DNA from: Zobellella maritima
Lineage (GTDB): Bacteria > Pseudomonadota > Gammaproteobacteria > Enterobacterales > Aeromonadaceae
NCBI RefSeq assembly: GCF_003075035.1
Contig: NZ_QCZE01000001.1
Location: forward strand, 310,001 to 374,000
Reading direction: 5' to 3'
DNA: 64,000 nt
This document shows, piece by piece, positions 7,831-16,383 of the stretch (the first letter of the stretch is position 1; each line of letters opens with the position of its first letter). Both the position numbers and the translations under genes were made by a program. The notes beneath the pieces were generated by a model. It was given only the letters and a program-made list of their open reading frames with translations. It ran no database searches and had not been told where the DNA came from.

Positions 7831-8814
7831 TCAGCCTTCCTGCCTGAACCGAGCCAGGATGTCCCGGCCGCGCTCCCCGGTTTCCTCCACCCATTTCTCG
7901 ATGGCTTTTGCTGCCGCCTGCTCGAGTTGGGTGGTGAATTCTCCGGGCAGCTGGTCGTTGATGCTAACCCCGTGCTGGCCCAGCTGCTGATAGTTCTTGG
8001 TCACCCGCGCGCGGACTTCCTGCCAATTATGCGCGTCGGTCAGCCTGGCCGCCTCCAGGATGGCCTGCTGCTGGGCATCGTCGAGCCTGTCAAATTCGTC
8101 TTTATTCATATGCACCATATTGAGCGGGATGGCGTACTGGATGGCGCTGTAGTGATTGAGGTGTTCCCAGAAGCTGGCGTTGGCTCCGGCTTCCGCCGAG
8201 GTCAGCACGGCTTCGATGCCGCCGGTCGACAGCTGGGGCACCACATCGGCCCAGGACAGGTTCACCGGTGAGGCACCGGCTTCCCGCAGGGTAATGGTAC
8301 CGTTCTTGTCATAGGTGCGGATCTTCAGGTTTTTAATACTGTCTTTTGAGGCCACTTCCTTTTTTGCCCAGATGCCGCTGGCCGGCCAGGGGGAGGCGTA
8401 CAGCAACACCTGATTGTTGTCGGCGAAGACCTTTTCGTAATGGGGGCGGGCTATCCGGTACAGTTTTTCTGCCTGATCTTCGTTGCTGGCCAGGAAGGGC
8501 AGGGAGGACAGGGAAAATATCGGGTCTATGCCGCCCAGGGTGCCGGCCAGGGTATCGGCTATCTGGATGGCGTTGTCGGCTACCGCATAGAAATGATCCG
8601 CCGACTTGAAGCCCAGGGCGCCGCCGGTATGCAGGGTGATGTTCACCTCGCTGTTGGTCAGTTCGCTGACCTTGCCGATAAAGTAGCTGTCGCCTTCGGC
8701 GTGTATTGAGCTGTAGTTGTATTCGTTGGAGAAATCCATTCTGGTTTCGGCAACGGCGTGGAGGGGCATCAGTGTCGAAAGTGCCAGTGCAAGGGCCGAA
8801 AGTGAGCTTTTCAT
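7831..8814 (-). CDS. dctP: TRAP transporter solute-binding protein (DctP family)
   Basis: A 327-residue periplasmic binding protein. The signal peptide is clear (MKSSLSALALALSTLMPLHA, cleavage probably AVA-ET). The fold signature is visible: the LGFKSADHF and IQIADTLAG segments, and the conserved Arg region KNLKIRTYDKNG near residue 150, which normally contacts the ligand carboxylate. The frame extends upstream to 8871, but the ATG at 8814 is placed by the signal peptide and an AGGGA ribosome-binding site. It is the first gene of the operon dctP-dctQ-dctM. The substrate is unknown; a carboxylate is usual for the family. Confidence 0.92.
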   Translation of the reverse strand: MKSSLSALALALSTLMPLHAVAETRMDFSNEYNYSSIHAEGDSYFIGKVSELTNSEVNITLHTGGALGFKSADHFYAVADNAIQIADTLAGTLGGIDPIFSLSSLPFLASNEDQAEKLYRIARPHYEKVFADNNQVLLYASPWPASGIWAKKEVASKDSIKNLKIRTYDKNGTITLREAGASPVNLSWADVVPQLSTGGIEAVLTSAEAGANASFWEHLNHYSAIQYAIPLNMVHMNKDEFDRLDDAQQQAILEAARLTDAHNWQEVRARVTKNYQQLGQHGVSINDQLPGEFTTQLEQAAAKAIEKWVEETGERGRDILARFRQEG

Positions 8815-9005
8815 ATGGTCTACATCCCTGAGAGTATGGTGCGTCCTCTCGAGTCTGAGGGCTCGGAGCATGAATTATGGTCTCATATGCGACCATGATG
8901 TACTCAATTGCGTCCTTCCCCCAGTGGTTTTTTGCCCGCCGTGGGAGCATTATCCCCGGCGGCGGGTCCATTGGGTGTCATGTGGATTTAACGAGGACAG
9001 TACCC

Positions 9006-9470
9006 ATGCACAAGTTTATGTGTGGCCTGATATTGGCTGCCTGTTCCGGTGCGCTTGCCGCCGATAACGGCCTGATCAGCGTCAAGAGCGATTACGACGT
9101 CAAAACGACCGCTGACCGGCTAGTAAACCTCATGGCCACCAAGGGCATGAGCGTGTTTATCCGGATCGATCATGCCCGGGGTGCGCAGCAGATCGGGGAA
9201 ACCCTGCGGCCCACCGAACTGGTTATTTTCGGTAACCCCAGGGTCGGCACGCCATTGATGCAGTGCAGCCAGAGCATGGCTATCGATCTGCCCTAGAAGG
9301 CGCTGATCCGGGAAGACGAAGCCGAGCAGGTGTGGCTGTCTTACAACGACCCCCGATACCTGGCGCAACGCCACGGCATCGAAGGTTGTGATGAGGTGCT
9401 CAATAAGGTGGAGGCGGCATTGGCCAGCTTCGCCGGGGCAGCCACGGCCGATCAGGCTGCCGGCGAATAA
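9006..9470 (+). pseudogene. DUF302-family periplasmic protein interrupted by an amber codon
   Basis: From the ATG at 9006 the frame encodes a signal peptide (MHKFMCGLILAACSGALA) and a DUF302 domain (DRLVNLMATKGMSVFIRIDH, then GNPRVGTPLMQCSQSMAIDLP). It then meets TAG at 9294-9296 and continues in the same frame for another 57 codons to TAA at 9468, with typical family sequence (VWLSYNDPRYLAQRHGI). Family members have Gln at the stop position (LPQKAL), so a single CAG-to-TAG change explains it. The product is either truncated and non-functional or depends on amber suppression. The ATG follows a GAGG ribosome-binding site. Confidence 0.85.
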
Positions 9471-9486
9471 GGCTGCTCAATCAACT

Positions 9487-9512
9487 CCCCCTGCAGTTTT
9501 GCCTGCAGGGGG
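9487..9512. terminator. Stem-loop between convergent genes
   Basis: CCCCCTGCA and TGCAGGGGG form a 9-bp stem around an 8-base loop. No strong T-run follows, so it may be a weak or factor-assisted terminator for the DUF302 and copper-chaperone genes that face each other here. Confidence 0.45.
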
Positions 9513-9582
9513 CCAAGAACAAGATAGATGACCTTCCCGGTGAGCAGCCTGGCTGATAGATACTCCCCGGGCTCGTCAAGCA

Positions 9583-10053
9583 TCAATGATGCATGCCGGC
9601 ATGTGCATCTTTCTTTACTGCCGATTCCACGGCGATTTCCACTTCTACCTTACCCGCCTTTTCGAACTGCAGGGTCAACGGGAACCTGTCTCCTTCCCTG
9701 GGTTGGCCGGTCAGGTTGATCAGCATCAGGTGGTAGCTGCCCGGCTTCAGTGTCACATCCCCATGGGCGGGTATCGGCAGTGCAGGTAGCTGCCGCATCT
9801 GCATCATGTCGCCTTCCATCATGCTCTGATGGATTTCCACTTGTTCTGCCAGCGGGGTACGGGCGCCCAGCAAGGCGTCTTCTTCGTCGCCCTGGTTATT
9901 GATGTTCATGAAGGCGCCGGCCACCTTCGCCATGGGCGGTACCGCCCGGCTCCAGGGGTGATCGATCTGCAAGGCGCCCGCCCGATATTCATGGGCCTGG
10001 GCGGTGGCGGTAGTCAACAGGATGACGGAAGCAAGCAGTGAACGAATGAACAT
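9583..10053 (-). CDS. PCu(A)C-family periplasmic copper chaperone
   Basis: A 156-residue secreted protein with a signal peptide ending near residue 20 (TAQA-HE). The copper-site pattern is complete: H75, ten residues, M86, twenty-one residues, H108-x-M110. Additional Met residues surround H75 (HQSMMEGDMMQM) and the C-terminus ends in AHAGMHH, which could also hold metal. PCu(A)C proteins deliver Cu(I) to the CuA/CuB sites of cytochrome oxidase in the periplasm. Often a Sco protein is adjacent; none is here. Confidence 0.9.
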   Translation of the reverse strand: MFIRSLLASVILLTTATAQAHEYRAGALQIDHPWSRAVPPMAKVAGAFMNINNQGDEEDALLGARTPLAEQVEIHQSMMEGDMMQMRQLPALPIPAHGDVTLKPGSYHLMLINLTGQPREGDRFPLTLQFEKAGKVEVEIAVESAVKKDAHAGMHH

Positions 10054-10301
10054 ATTTTATCCTCAAGGTACGGTGGCCGGGTGGTTTGGGCCACGTATGA
10101 AATGCGTTCCCATTGTAACGGGATGTGGACAGAAGTCAGCTCCATTCAGGGCATGAGCTGAGCACCTATGGGGAAAGTCGTCTTGCAATAACGGAGTACG
10201 TCAGGCGTCAGGAAAGGTCTTACTACCGCTGCCGGTCCTTTGCCAGGGATCGGTATCGGCAGTATGCTGATGTGAAACCTCTCCCTGCTACAGGACGCAC
10301 T

Positions 10302-10871
10302 ATGGCTAACTTCAATACGGGTCGTACTTCACTGCTGGGTTGTGCCATGGGTCTGCTGCTGGCCGCCGCGCCGGTATTGGCCGAACCGCCGGAAGGCAAG
10401 GGCCACGGGGCCCATAAAGAGTTCAAACAGGCCCACGGCAAGGCGCGCCACCATGAAGATAATGATCACCAGGGGAACGGTCAGGACAATGGCAGAGCTC
10501 GGGAGCATCGCCGTTACCGGGAAGATCAGCAGGGCAACGACAGAGACAGGGCGCATCGTCGTGATAACCACAGGGACGGCCACCATGGCCCCTCGATAGA
10601 TGAGGCCCGGGTACGGCTGATCTTCCGGGATTACCACCGCCAGGTTGACCATCACCACCATGATTACGAGGCCCTGCCCCCGGGTATTCGCATGAACCTT
10701 AAACGGGGCAAGCCGCTGCCCCCGGGAATTGCCAAGCAATTTGATCCGCACCTGTACAGCCGGCTGCCCCATTACGATGGCTATGAATGGCACCGGGTCG
10801 GTCGGGATGCGGTTTTGGTTGAGATTGCCACCCGGAATATTCACCTGATCCTGGAGCATATTCTCGACTGA
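10302..10871 (+). CDS. RcnB-family periplasmic His-rich protein
   Basis: A 189-residue protein with a signal peptide (about residues 1-29, GLLLAAAPVLA-EPP), then ~80 residues dominated by His, Arg, Asp, Gly and Gln, then a C-terminal RcnB-like domain. That domain carries the LPPGIRMNLKRGKPLPPGIAKQ region and ends with the YEWHRVGRDAVLVEIATRNI segment typical of RcnB/CigR proteins. E. coli RcnB affects nickel/cobalt homeostasis. The frame is open from 10125, but the signal peptide and an AGGA site fix the start at 10302. The low-complexity His-rich part suggests metal binding; that is inference. Confidence 0.78.
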   Translation: MANFNTGRTSLLGCAMGLLLAAAPVLAEPPEGKGHGAHKEFKQAHGKARHHEDNDHQGNGQDNGRAREHRRYREDQQGNDRDRAHRRDNHRDGHHGPSIDEARVRLIFRDYHRQVDHHHHDYEALPPGIRMNLKRGKPLPPGIAKQFDPHLYSRLPHYDGYEWHRVGRDAVLVEIATRNIHLILEHILD

Positions 10872-10969
10872 CATCGTTCGCTGAACAGAGACGCGCCCCG
10901 GCTTGGCTCATCCACCGGGGCTGTTGCATGGAGGGGGCTTGTTCGAGGAGGGACAAGCGGTGCCGTCAA

Positions 10970-11911
10970 TCATGCCTGGTGGTCAAATACCAGGGCTTTG
11001 AGCCCGGCTTCGGGGTCGATATCCGCAAACTCGGGCGGATTGTCCAGCCGCTCGACAAAGCGCAACCGGGGGGCCTGCTCCGCCATGCCGTCGATCAGGA
11101 ACCGGCTGGCAATGTCCGGATCGTTGACGCAGGCCAGCACCCGGCCGTTGTCGGTCAGCAGCTCGGGTAGCCGGCGCAGGATTTTTTGGTAGTCCCGGGT
11201 CAGCGCAAAGCTGCCTTTCTGGAAGGAAGGCGGATCTATGATGATCAGCTCATAGGGCCCGAGCTTGCGCACCTTGCCCCAGGACTTGAACAACTCATGG
11301 CCGAGGAAGGTCACCTTGCCAAGGTCGTGGCCGTTCAGCCGGTGATTGTCCCGTCCCCGGGCCAGGGCGGATCTGGCCATGTCCAGGTTGACCACCTGCT
11401 CGGCCCCGCCGGCCAGCGCCGCCACCGAAAATCCGCAGGTATAGGCGAACAGGTTGAGTACCCGCTTGCCACGGGCCTGGCGCTGTACCCAGCGGCGGCC
11501 ATAACGCATATCCAGGAACAGGCCGTGATTCTGGTTGCGGCCCAGCATCAGCTGATAGTTCAGACCCTGCTCACGGACCCTGGGCTCCGGTTCCAGTTCT
11601 CCCCACAGTACTTCCAGCGGCGCGCCTTCACGGCTGCGATGCTGCAGCAGCAGGGCGCGGGCGCCGCTGTTCCGCCAGACCTCCTGGCCGGTCAGCTCCC
11701 GCAGCAGGGCTTGCAGACCTGTCATGAAGGCCGGTTCCGGCTCCCGAAACAAGGCCACCAGCAACTGGCCGTCCAGCCAGTCCACGGTCAGCTGCTCCAG
11801 CCCCGGCCAACAGCGGCCCCGGCCGTGGAACAGCCGCCTTGCTTCGTCGGGTGCGCTACCAAGGGCGTTTTGCAGGTGGGCATACAGGGTGGGCAGGGCG
11901 GTGGGATCCAT
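10970..11911 (-). CDS. Class I SAM-dependent methyltransferase (RlmI-like catalytic domain)
   Basis: A 313-residue protein. The C-terminal two-thirds is a methyltransferase: NHGLFLDMR, then VLNLFAYTCGFSVAALAGGA (SAM motif I), VNLDMARSAL, the DPPSFQKG catalytic motif and the DYQKILRRLPELL helix. This is the RlmI/YccW type seen in rRNA m5C enzymes, but the N-terminal PUA domain of RlmI is absent and replaced by ~100 residues I cannot place. The start is uncertain: ATG at 11911 (chosen) or at 11944. It is likely an RNA methyltransferase; the target is unknown. Confidence 0.8.
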   Translation of the reverse strand: MDPTALPTLYAHLQNALGSAPDEARRLFHGRGRCWPGLEQLTVDWLDGQLLVALFREPEPAFMTGLQALLRELTGQEVWRNSGARALLLQHRSREGAPLEVLWGELEPEPRVREQGLNYQLMLGRNQNHGLFLDMRYGRRWVQRQARGKRVLNLFAYTCGFSVAALAGGAEQVVNLDMARSALARGRDNHRLNGHDLGKVTFLGHELFKSWGKVRKLGPYELIIIDPPSFQKGSFALTRDYQKILRRLPELLTDNGRVLACVNDPDIASRFLIDGMAEQAPRLRFVERLDNPPEFADIDPEAGLKALVFDHQA

Positions 11912-12011
11912 GAGTATCAGTCCGGCAAGAAAAGCAGGCGCCATTCTAGCGGCCTGCTTTCGATATGGCCACCCGCAAGCAGGGTCATGGGGGCAGCCGA
12001 AGGCGCTTCAT

Positions 12012-13328
12012 TCAGCGGGTGATGATGCCGGAGAGGAAACGGCGGTTGACGGCGCTGTGGGGCTTGAGCGCCAGACGTTCGTTGGCGAGTGCCTGGGCAA
12101 GGTCGTTGAGCCCGCCGCGCACCGCCGCCTCGGCCAGGGTCCAGTCGATGATATCGCGCTGGGCATGGCTGCCGCCGAAGCGGTTGGCGATATAGCGCCC
12201 CCCATGGAGCTTTTCCGCCGCCAGCGGGTAGTCGCCCCGCCAGAAGGCCACGAAACCTTCAATCAGCGGCAGGCCCGTGGTCCGCATCCAGGCGGCCGCT
12301 TCTCCCGTTTCGCGGCCGGTGGTGCGGCAGGCTTGCAGGAGCCGCTCCAGTGCTCGCTCCCGTCCGGCACCGAGGCAGGCCATGGCGGCATGCCAGTCGT
12401 TGAACGGGTAGAGGCGGCCGTCGGCATGCTGGTCCCAGGCCTCGGACAACTCCTGCCAGCGTTCGCCGAGTGCCAAACCCGCCAGTTGCAGGCGCCACAG
12501 CAGCGCCGAGGCGTCAACCATGTCGAGTGCCATGCTGCTGCGGCCCGCGCGGATATGTCCGTCATAGAGGGCCAGCGCCTGGTCTTGCTGATCCAGATCC
12601 AGGTGGTAGAGCGCGCGGTGCCACCAGTTGTGTACCTTGAAGAAGTTGTCATCGCCGGACCAATAGGGTTCGCGCATCATCATCCAGCCGATGCCGTCTT
12701 CGGCCCGGCCCTGCATTTCCATCACATGGGTGACCGCATGGTGAGCCCAGCAATCGAGCGGCTCCATGGCCACGGCCTGCCGGCCGGTGGCTTCGGCCCG
12801 GGCGTAATCGCCGTTTTCTTCGAGCCCGAAGGCATACATGCCGAGCAGGATGGAGTAACCCGGCATGTCGGGTGACCAGTACGGCAGTGCCCGGGCAATG
12901 CGATCGCGTAGCTCGCGGGCGTTGGCGCGGTAGAAGTCCAGCAGGTGTCCGCACTGGAGGGCAAGCAGGTCACGGGGATAGTGCATGCAGTGCCGATCCA
13001 GCGCCAGGGCAGCGGCGCTCCAGCCGTCGGCGAGCAGCAGTTCGAGGGCGGCAAGCAGCGAAGACTCGCGCTCGCCAAGCCTGAGGGTCTTGGTGTGGTC
13101 TACCAGGCTACGGGCGTAAACGGTGGCTTCCGGCTCGGTGGCCACTGCAAACAGCCAGGCCTTCATAAGCGGTGCCATGGCGAAATCGGGGGCGGCAGCC
13201 AGGGCCCGGTCGAGCAGTTCGACAGGGTCGCCCCGATACAGGTTGAATGCCGTCACGGCCTGGTCGAACAGGGTCACGGCCTCCGCCGTGGCCCCGGTAA
13301 GCGGGTTTCCTTGTTTATCGGTGAGCAT
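12012..13328 (-). CDS. Tetratricopeptide-repeat protein (TTC38-like)
   Basis: A 438-residue soluble protein made of helical pairs. It begins with a region resembling the TTC38 family (LFDQAVTAFNLYRGDPVELLDRALAAAPDFAMA) and carries the conserved His-rich centre (MEPLDCWAHHAVTHVMEMQGR, then NFFKVHNWWHRALYHLDL). Bacterial members are uncharacterised. It is followed 56 bases upstream on the same strand by cytochrome P460, which may share its transcript. Function unknown. Confidence 0.82.
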   Translation of the reverse strand: MLTDKQGNPLTGATAEAVTLFDQAVTAFNLYRGDPVELLDRALAAAPDFAMAPLMKAWLFAVATEPEATVYARSLVDHTKTLRLGERESSLLAALELLLADGWSAAALALDRHCMHYPRDLLALQCGHLLDFYRANARELRDRIARALPYWSPDMPGYSILLGMYAFGLEENGDYARAEATGRQAVAMEPLDCWAHHAVTHVMEMQGRAEDGIGWMMMREPYWSGDDNFFKVHNWWHRALYHLDLDQQDQALALYDGHIRAGRSSMALDMVDASALLWRLQLAGLALGERWQELSEAWDQHADGRLYPFNDWHAAMACLGAGRERALERLLQACRTTGRETGEAAAWMRTTGLPLIEGFVAFWRGDYPLAAEKLHGGRYIANRFGGSHAQRDIIDWTLAEAAVRGGLNDLAQALANERLALKPHSAVNRRFLSGIITR

Positions 13329-13384
13329 CTTGATGACTCCTCAATGGCAAAGGCGGCGCCATCCGGGGAGGGCACCGCCGACCG

Positions 13385-13939
13385 CTAGTTCTTCAGGGTC
13401 GGATATCCTTCGATGAATACCCAGCCGGTCGCCTCTGCCGGAACATGACAGGTCTGGCAGGTCTCGGCAAAGCCCTTGGAGACATTGGTGCTGGGATCCT
13501 TGGCTTCATATAATGCCCAGCCCCAGCCCTTGTCCCAGTGCGGGCTGTCAAAACGGCCCTTGTCGTCTTTGACCATGACAAACCATATTTGCGGTTCGCC
13601 GGCCCATTGAGCCTGACCGGTGGTCTTGGTGCCGGATTCAATGCTGCGGATTTCCTTGATCAATATGGTGCCGTCCGGAAAGGCCCCCGTGTCCCTGTAT
13701 CCCTGCACCGCCTCCGGCTGGGTATAGACATCGTGGAATCCATGGCCGGGCGCTTCGGGATCCTCCACTATCCAGGAGCCCAGATGGGGCCAGCTTGAGC
13801 GTGCATCCTCGGGCAGTGAGATGCCGCCTTGTTGATCCACGTAGCGGCCATAGGTTTGTTCGGCGAGATCGGCCGCCACGGCGGATAATGGCCCCGCCAT
13901 CAACGCGGCCAGCAAGGTACCCGGTATTATCCTGTTCAT
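13385..13939 (-). CDS. Cytochrome P460-family c-type haem protein
   Basis: A 184-residue secreted protein with a signal peptide ending near residue 22 (SAVA-AD). It has the P460 domain (SWPHLGSWIVEDPEA, FHDVYTQPEA, FPDGTILIKEI) and a single haem c motif CQTCH near residue 163. P460 cytochromes carry a haem cross-linked to Lys and in some bacteria oxidise hydroxylamine; many marine homologues have no known role. The neighbouring TPR gene lies downstream on the same strand. Confidence 0.88.
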   Translation of the reverse strand: MNRIIPGTLLAALMAGPLSAVAADLAEQTYGRYVDQQGGISLPEDARSSWPHLGSWIVEDPEAPGHGFHDVYTQPEAVQGYRDTGAFPDGTILIKEIRSIESGTKTTGQAQWAGEPQIWFVMVKDDKGRFDSPHWDKGWGWALYEAKDPSTNVSKGFAETCQTCHVPAEATGWVFIEGYPTLKN

Positions 13940-14102
13940 CGTTCAGCTCCTGCCGTTGAGAAGCATGGCCGCCTCCGGCAGGCTGTCACCGGAGCCGTCA
14001 TGCGGTTATGGGTGCAGTAAGCATGGACCATAAAACAGGAGCGGGCCTGGTCTGGGGATGGCCGATTAGCCCGTCTTGTAGATGCTGGTGCTAAAAAAGT
14101 AT

Positions 14103-14693
14103 CTAAAGTTTTGATTTTAGAGTGGAAAGGTAGTCCAGCAGCACCTCGGTGGCGTCACTCAGCACCTGATACTGACCGGCCTTGCCCAGCACCCGTATAC
14201 CCTGCAGTTGCAGCAGCAGGAAGCGGCTGACTTTCTCCGGCACCACGTCCGCCTTTAATTCCCCCGTCTGGCCCGCATTGGTCAGTGCCCGGGCAAATGC
14301 CTGCTCCAGCCGGCTGAATAGCCGCGCGCTGGCCTGCTGCACAAAGGGCTCGGTCAGGCCGTGCTCCAGCACGGCGTTTTGCAGGAAGCAGCCGTACTGC
14401 TGGTTACGCTGCAGGGCAATAAAGCGGCTGATATAGTCCCGAACCTCACCGAGGGCGGCCCGGGGATGGAGTATGGCCTCCACCGGTGGAAAAGAGACAT
14501 GTTCCAGATAGTAGTCGAGCGCCTCCCGATACAGGCGTTGCTTGTCGCCGTAGCTGTTGTACAGGCTGAAGCGGTTGATGCCCAGATGTGCCACCAGATC
14601 CGCGATCGAGGTATTGGCATAGCCTTGCTGCCAGAACAGCTCCATGGCTTCGATAAGTTTTTCCTGTCTGTCAAAGTTGCAGTTTCTGGCCAT
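14103..14693 (-). CDS. TetR-family transcriptional repressor
   Basis: A 196-residue regulator with an N-terminal TetR helix-turn-helix (FWQQGYANTSIADLVAHLGI, then SLYNSYGDKQRLYREAL) and a helical ligand domain. It is divergent from two glutathione-transferase genes, and a dyad lies in the 96-base gap, so it probably represses them and itself. The wording of the helix is close to the NemR/AcuR type that senses electrophiles, but the ligand cannot be deduced. Confidence 0.9.
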   Translation of the reverse strand: MARNCNFDRQEKLIEAMELFWQQGYANTSIADLVAHLGINRFSLYNSYGDKQRLYREALDYYLEHVSFPPVEAILHPRAALGEVRDYISRFIALQRNQQYGCFLQNAVLEHGLTEPFVQQASARLFSRLEQAFARALTNAGQTGELKADVVPEKVSRFLLLQLQGIRVLGKAGQYQVLSDATEVLLDYLSTLKSKL

Positions 14694-14724
14694 ATTGCTT
14701 CACTTTAAGGGATCTATTTGATTG

Positions 14725-14775
14725 TTGACCGTTCATTCCGTAATGGCGTAAATTGTAACCTAACCGAACGTTTAG
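14725..14775 (+). promoter_or_regulatory. Promoter and candidate TetR operator for the glutathione-transferase genes
   Basis: A -35 TTGACC (14725-14730) and a -10 TAAATT (14749-14754) are spaced by 18 bp. An imperfect palindrome CTAACCGAACGTTTAG (14760-14775, 12 of 16 positions symmetric) overlaps the expected transcription start, which suits a repressor site. Confidence 0.5.
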
Positions 14776-14789
14776 AAAAAGGATTGATG

Positions 14790-15404
14790 ATGAAACTCTA
14801 TGAACTGGCTGCTTCGCCTAGCGCCCGTCGTGTCGGTATTTTTCTGGCGGAAAAAGGCATTGAAATCGAACGGATTCCCGTGGATATCCGCGGTGGCGAA
14901 AACCTGAGCGACGAATTCAGGGCGATGAGTGCCAACGGCCGCATTCCGCTATTGGCGCTGGATGACGGCAACTATCTGTGCGAGTCGGTGGCTATCTGCC
15001 GCTACCTGGACGAGTGCTCTCCCACTGACACCTCGTTGTTCGGCAATACCCCGCTTGAGCGTGCCCGGGTGGAAATGTGGCATCGCATCGTCGAGCTGGA
15101 TGGCCTGGTGCCGGCGTTTCAGGCGTTTCGTAACCTGACCCGGGTCTATCAGGATCGGGAAAACTGCGTCGAGGCCTGGGGACACGAGTCGAAGGCGAGG
15201 GTACAGGCCTTCTTGCCCAGGTTGGACCAGCGGCTTGCCGACTCGCCCTATCTGGCCGGTGACGAATACAGCATCGCCGATATCTGTGCCTATGTATTGA
15301 TGGAGTTTATCAGCCGGATGGATATCGAAGCCGATCAGAGCCAGCCTCATCTGCAGCGTTGGCAGCAGCAGGTGGCGGCGCGGCCCGCTATCCTGTCCCT
15401 GTAA
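14790..15404 (+). CDS. Glutathione S-transferase family protein
   Basis: A 204-residue two-domain GST: a thioredoxin-like N-terminal domain (MKLYELAASPSARRVGIFLA, with the NGRIPLLALDDG cis-Pro and E-S-V-A-I-C-R-Y-L glutathione-binding segment) and an all-helical C-terminal domain with SIADICAYVL. The second of two adjacent ATGs (14787 and 14790) is preferred because AAGGA sits six bases before it. It is first in a pair with another GST and divergent from a TetR gene; a role in electrophile detoxification is likely. Confidence 0.88.
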   Translation: MKLYELAASPSARRVGIFLAEKGIEIERIPVDIRGGENLSDEFRAMSANGRIPLLALDDGNYLCESVAICRYLDECSPTDTSLFGNTPLERARVEMWHRIVELDGLVPAFQAFRNLTRVYQDRENCVEAWGHESKARVQAFLPRLDQRLADSPYLAGDEYSIADICAYVLMEFISRMDIEADQSQPHLQRWQQQVAARPAILSL

Positions 15405-15428
15405 ATCACCCGAACCAGGAAGATGACC

Positions 15429-16097
15429 ATGATCGACCTCTATACCGCCGCGACGCCCAATGGCTTTAAAGTTTCCATCGCCCTGGAGGAGATGGGCCTG
15501 GCATACCAGCTTCATCCGCTGGACCTGAGCGCCAAGGAGCAGAAGCAGCCGGAATTTCTGGCAATCAATCCCAATGGCCGCATCCCGGCCATCGTCGACC
15601 GGGACAACGACGATTTTGCGGTGTTTGAGTCGGGTGCCATCCTGTTGTATCTGGCCGAAAAAACCGGCAAGTTCCTGCCCGATGATGCCAACAAGCGCTC
15701 TCGGGTGATCCAGTGGCTGATGTTCCAGATGGGCGGTGTCGGCCCCATGATGGGCCAGGCCAATGTGTTTTACCGCTACTTTCCGGAAAAAATTCCGGCC
15801 GCCATCGACCGTTACCAGCATGAAGGCCGTCGATTGTTCGAGGTGATGGATGGCCAGCTGGCCAAGTACCGCTATCTCGCCGGCGATGAATACAGCATCG
15901 CTGATATGGCCGCCTGGCCCTGGGTGCGAGGCTACGAATGGAGCGGGATAGATATCGAGGGGCTCCCCCATCTGCAGCGCTGGCTGGATGAACTGGCCCA
16001 GCGACCGGCTTGTCGGAAAGGCATTGTCACGCCGCCTCCTGCCGAGCTGAGCGATGAAGAGCGGGCCGAGCAAATCCGCAATATGGTCACCCGCTAA
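15429..16097 (+). CDS. Glutathione S-transferase, YfcG/Ure2-like
   Basis: A 222-residue GST with the Nu-class/YfcG opening [21 protein letters not shown], the [11 protein letters not shown] and [14 protein letters not shown] glutathione-binding segments, and the [21 protein letters not shown] helix typical of YfcG/YghU enzymes, which act as disulfide-bond oxidoreductases with glutathione. The ATG at 15429 has AGGA eight bases before it; the in-frame ATG at 15423 is too close to it. It lies 24 bases after the first GST and is probably co-transcribed with it. Confidence 0.88.
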   Translation: MIDLYTAATPNGFKVSIALEEMGLAYQLHPLDLSAKEQKQPEFLAINPNGRIPAIVDRDNDDFAVFESGAILLYLAEKTGKFLPDDANKRSRVIQWLMFQMGGVGPMMGQANVFYRYFPEKIPAAIDRYQHEGRRLFEVMDGQLAKYRYLAGDEYSIADMAAWPWVRGYEWSGIDIEGLPHLQRWLDELAQRPACRKGIVTPPPAELSDEERAEQIRNMVTR

Positions 16098-16383
16098 CCT
16101 GAGGCACCGGTTATTATTGGCACCTCATCCGCGGCGCGTACCCGGGTGGGGTGTTTTTGTGTCCGGCCTAGTGTCTTGCGCATCGGGGGCGGGCAAGCAA
16201 GCCGATATTGGCCAATAATGAAATAACAACCTTATCGGGTCGGCCTGGTCCGGTTTTTGCTGTTTCCACTCTTTCATCTGTTGCAGTGCCGGCAGCCTTG
16301 CATGCAGTATATGCCCCGATCCGAGGCTGTGAGGGCGTCGGTCCCCTGGCCTCATCATAAAAATTAACTCAAGTGGTTATATA

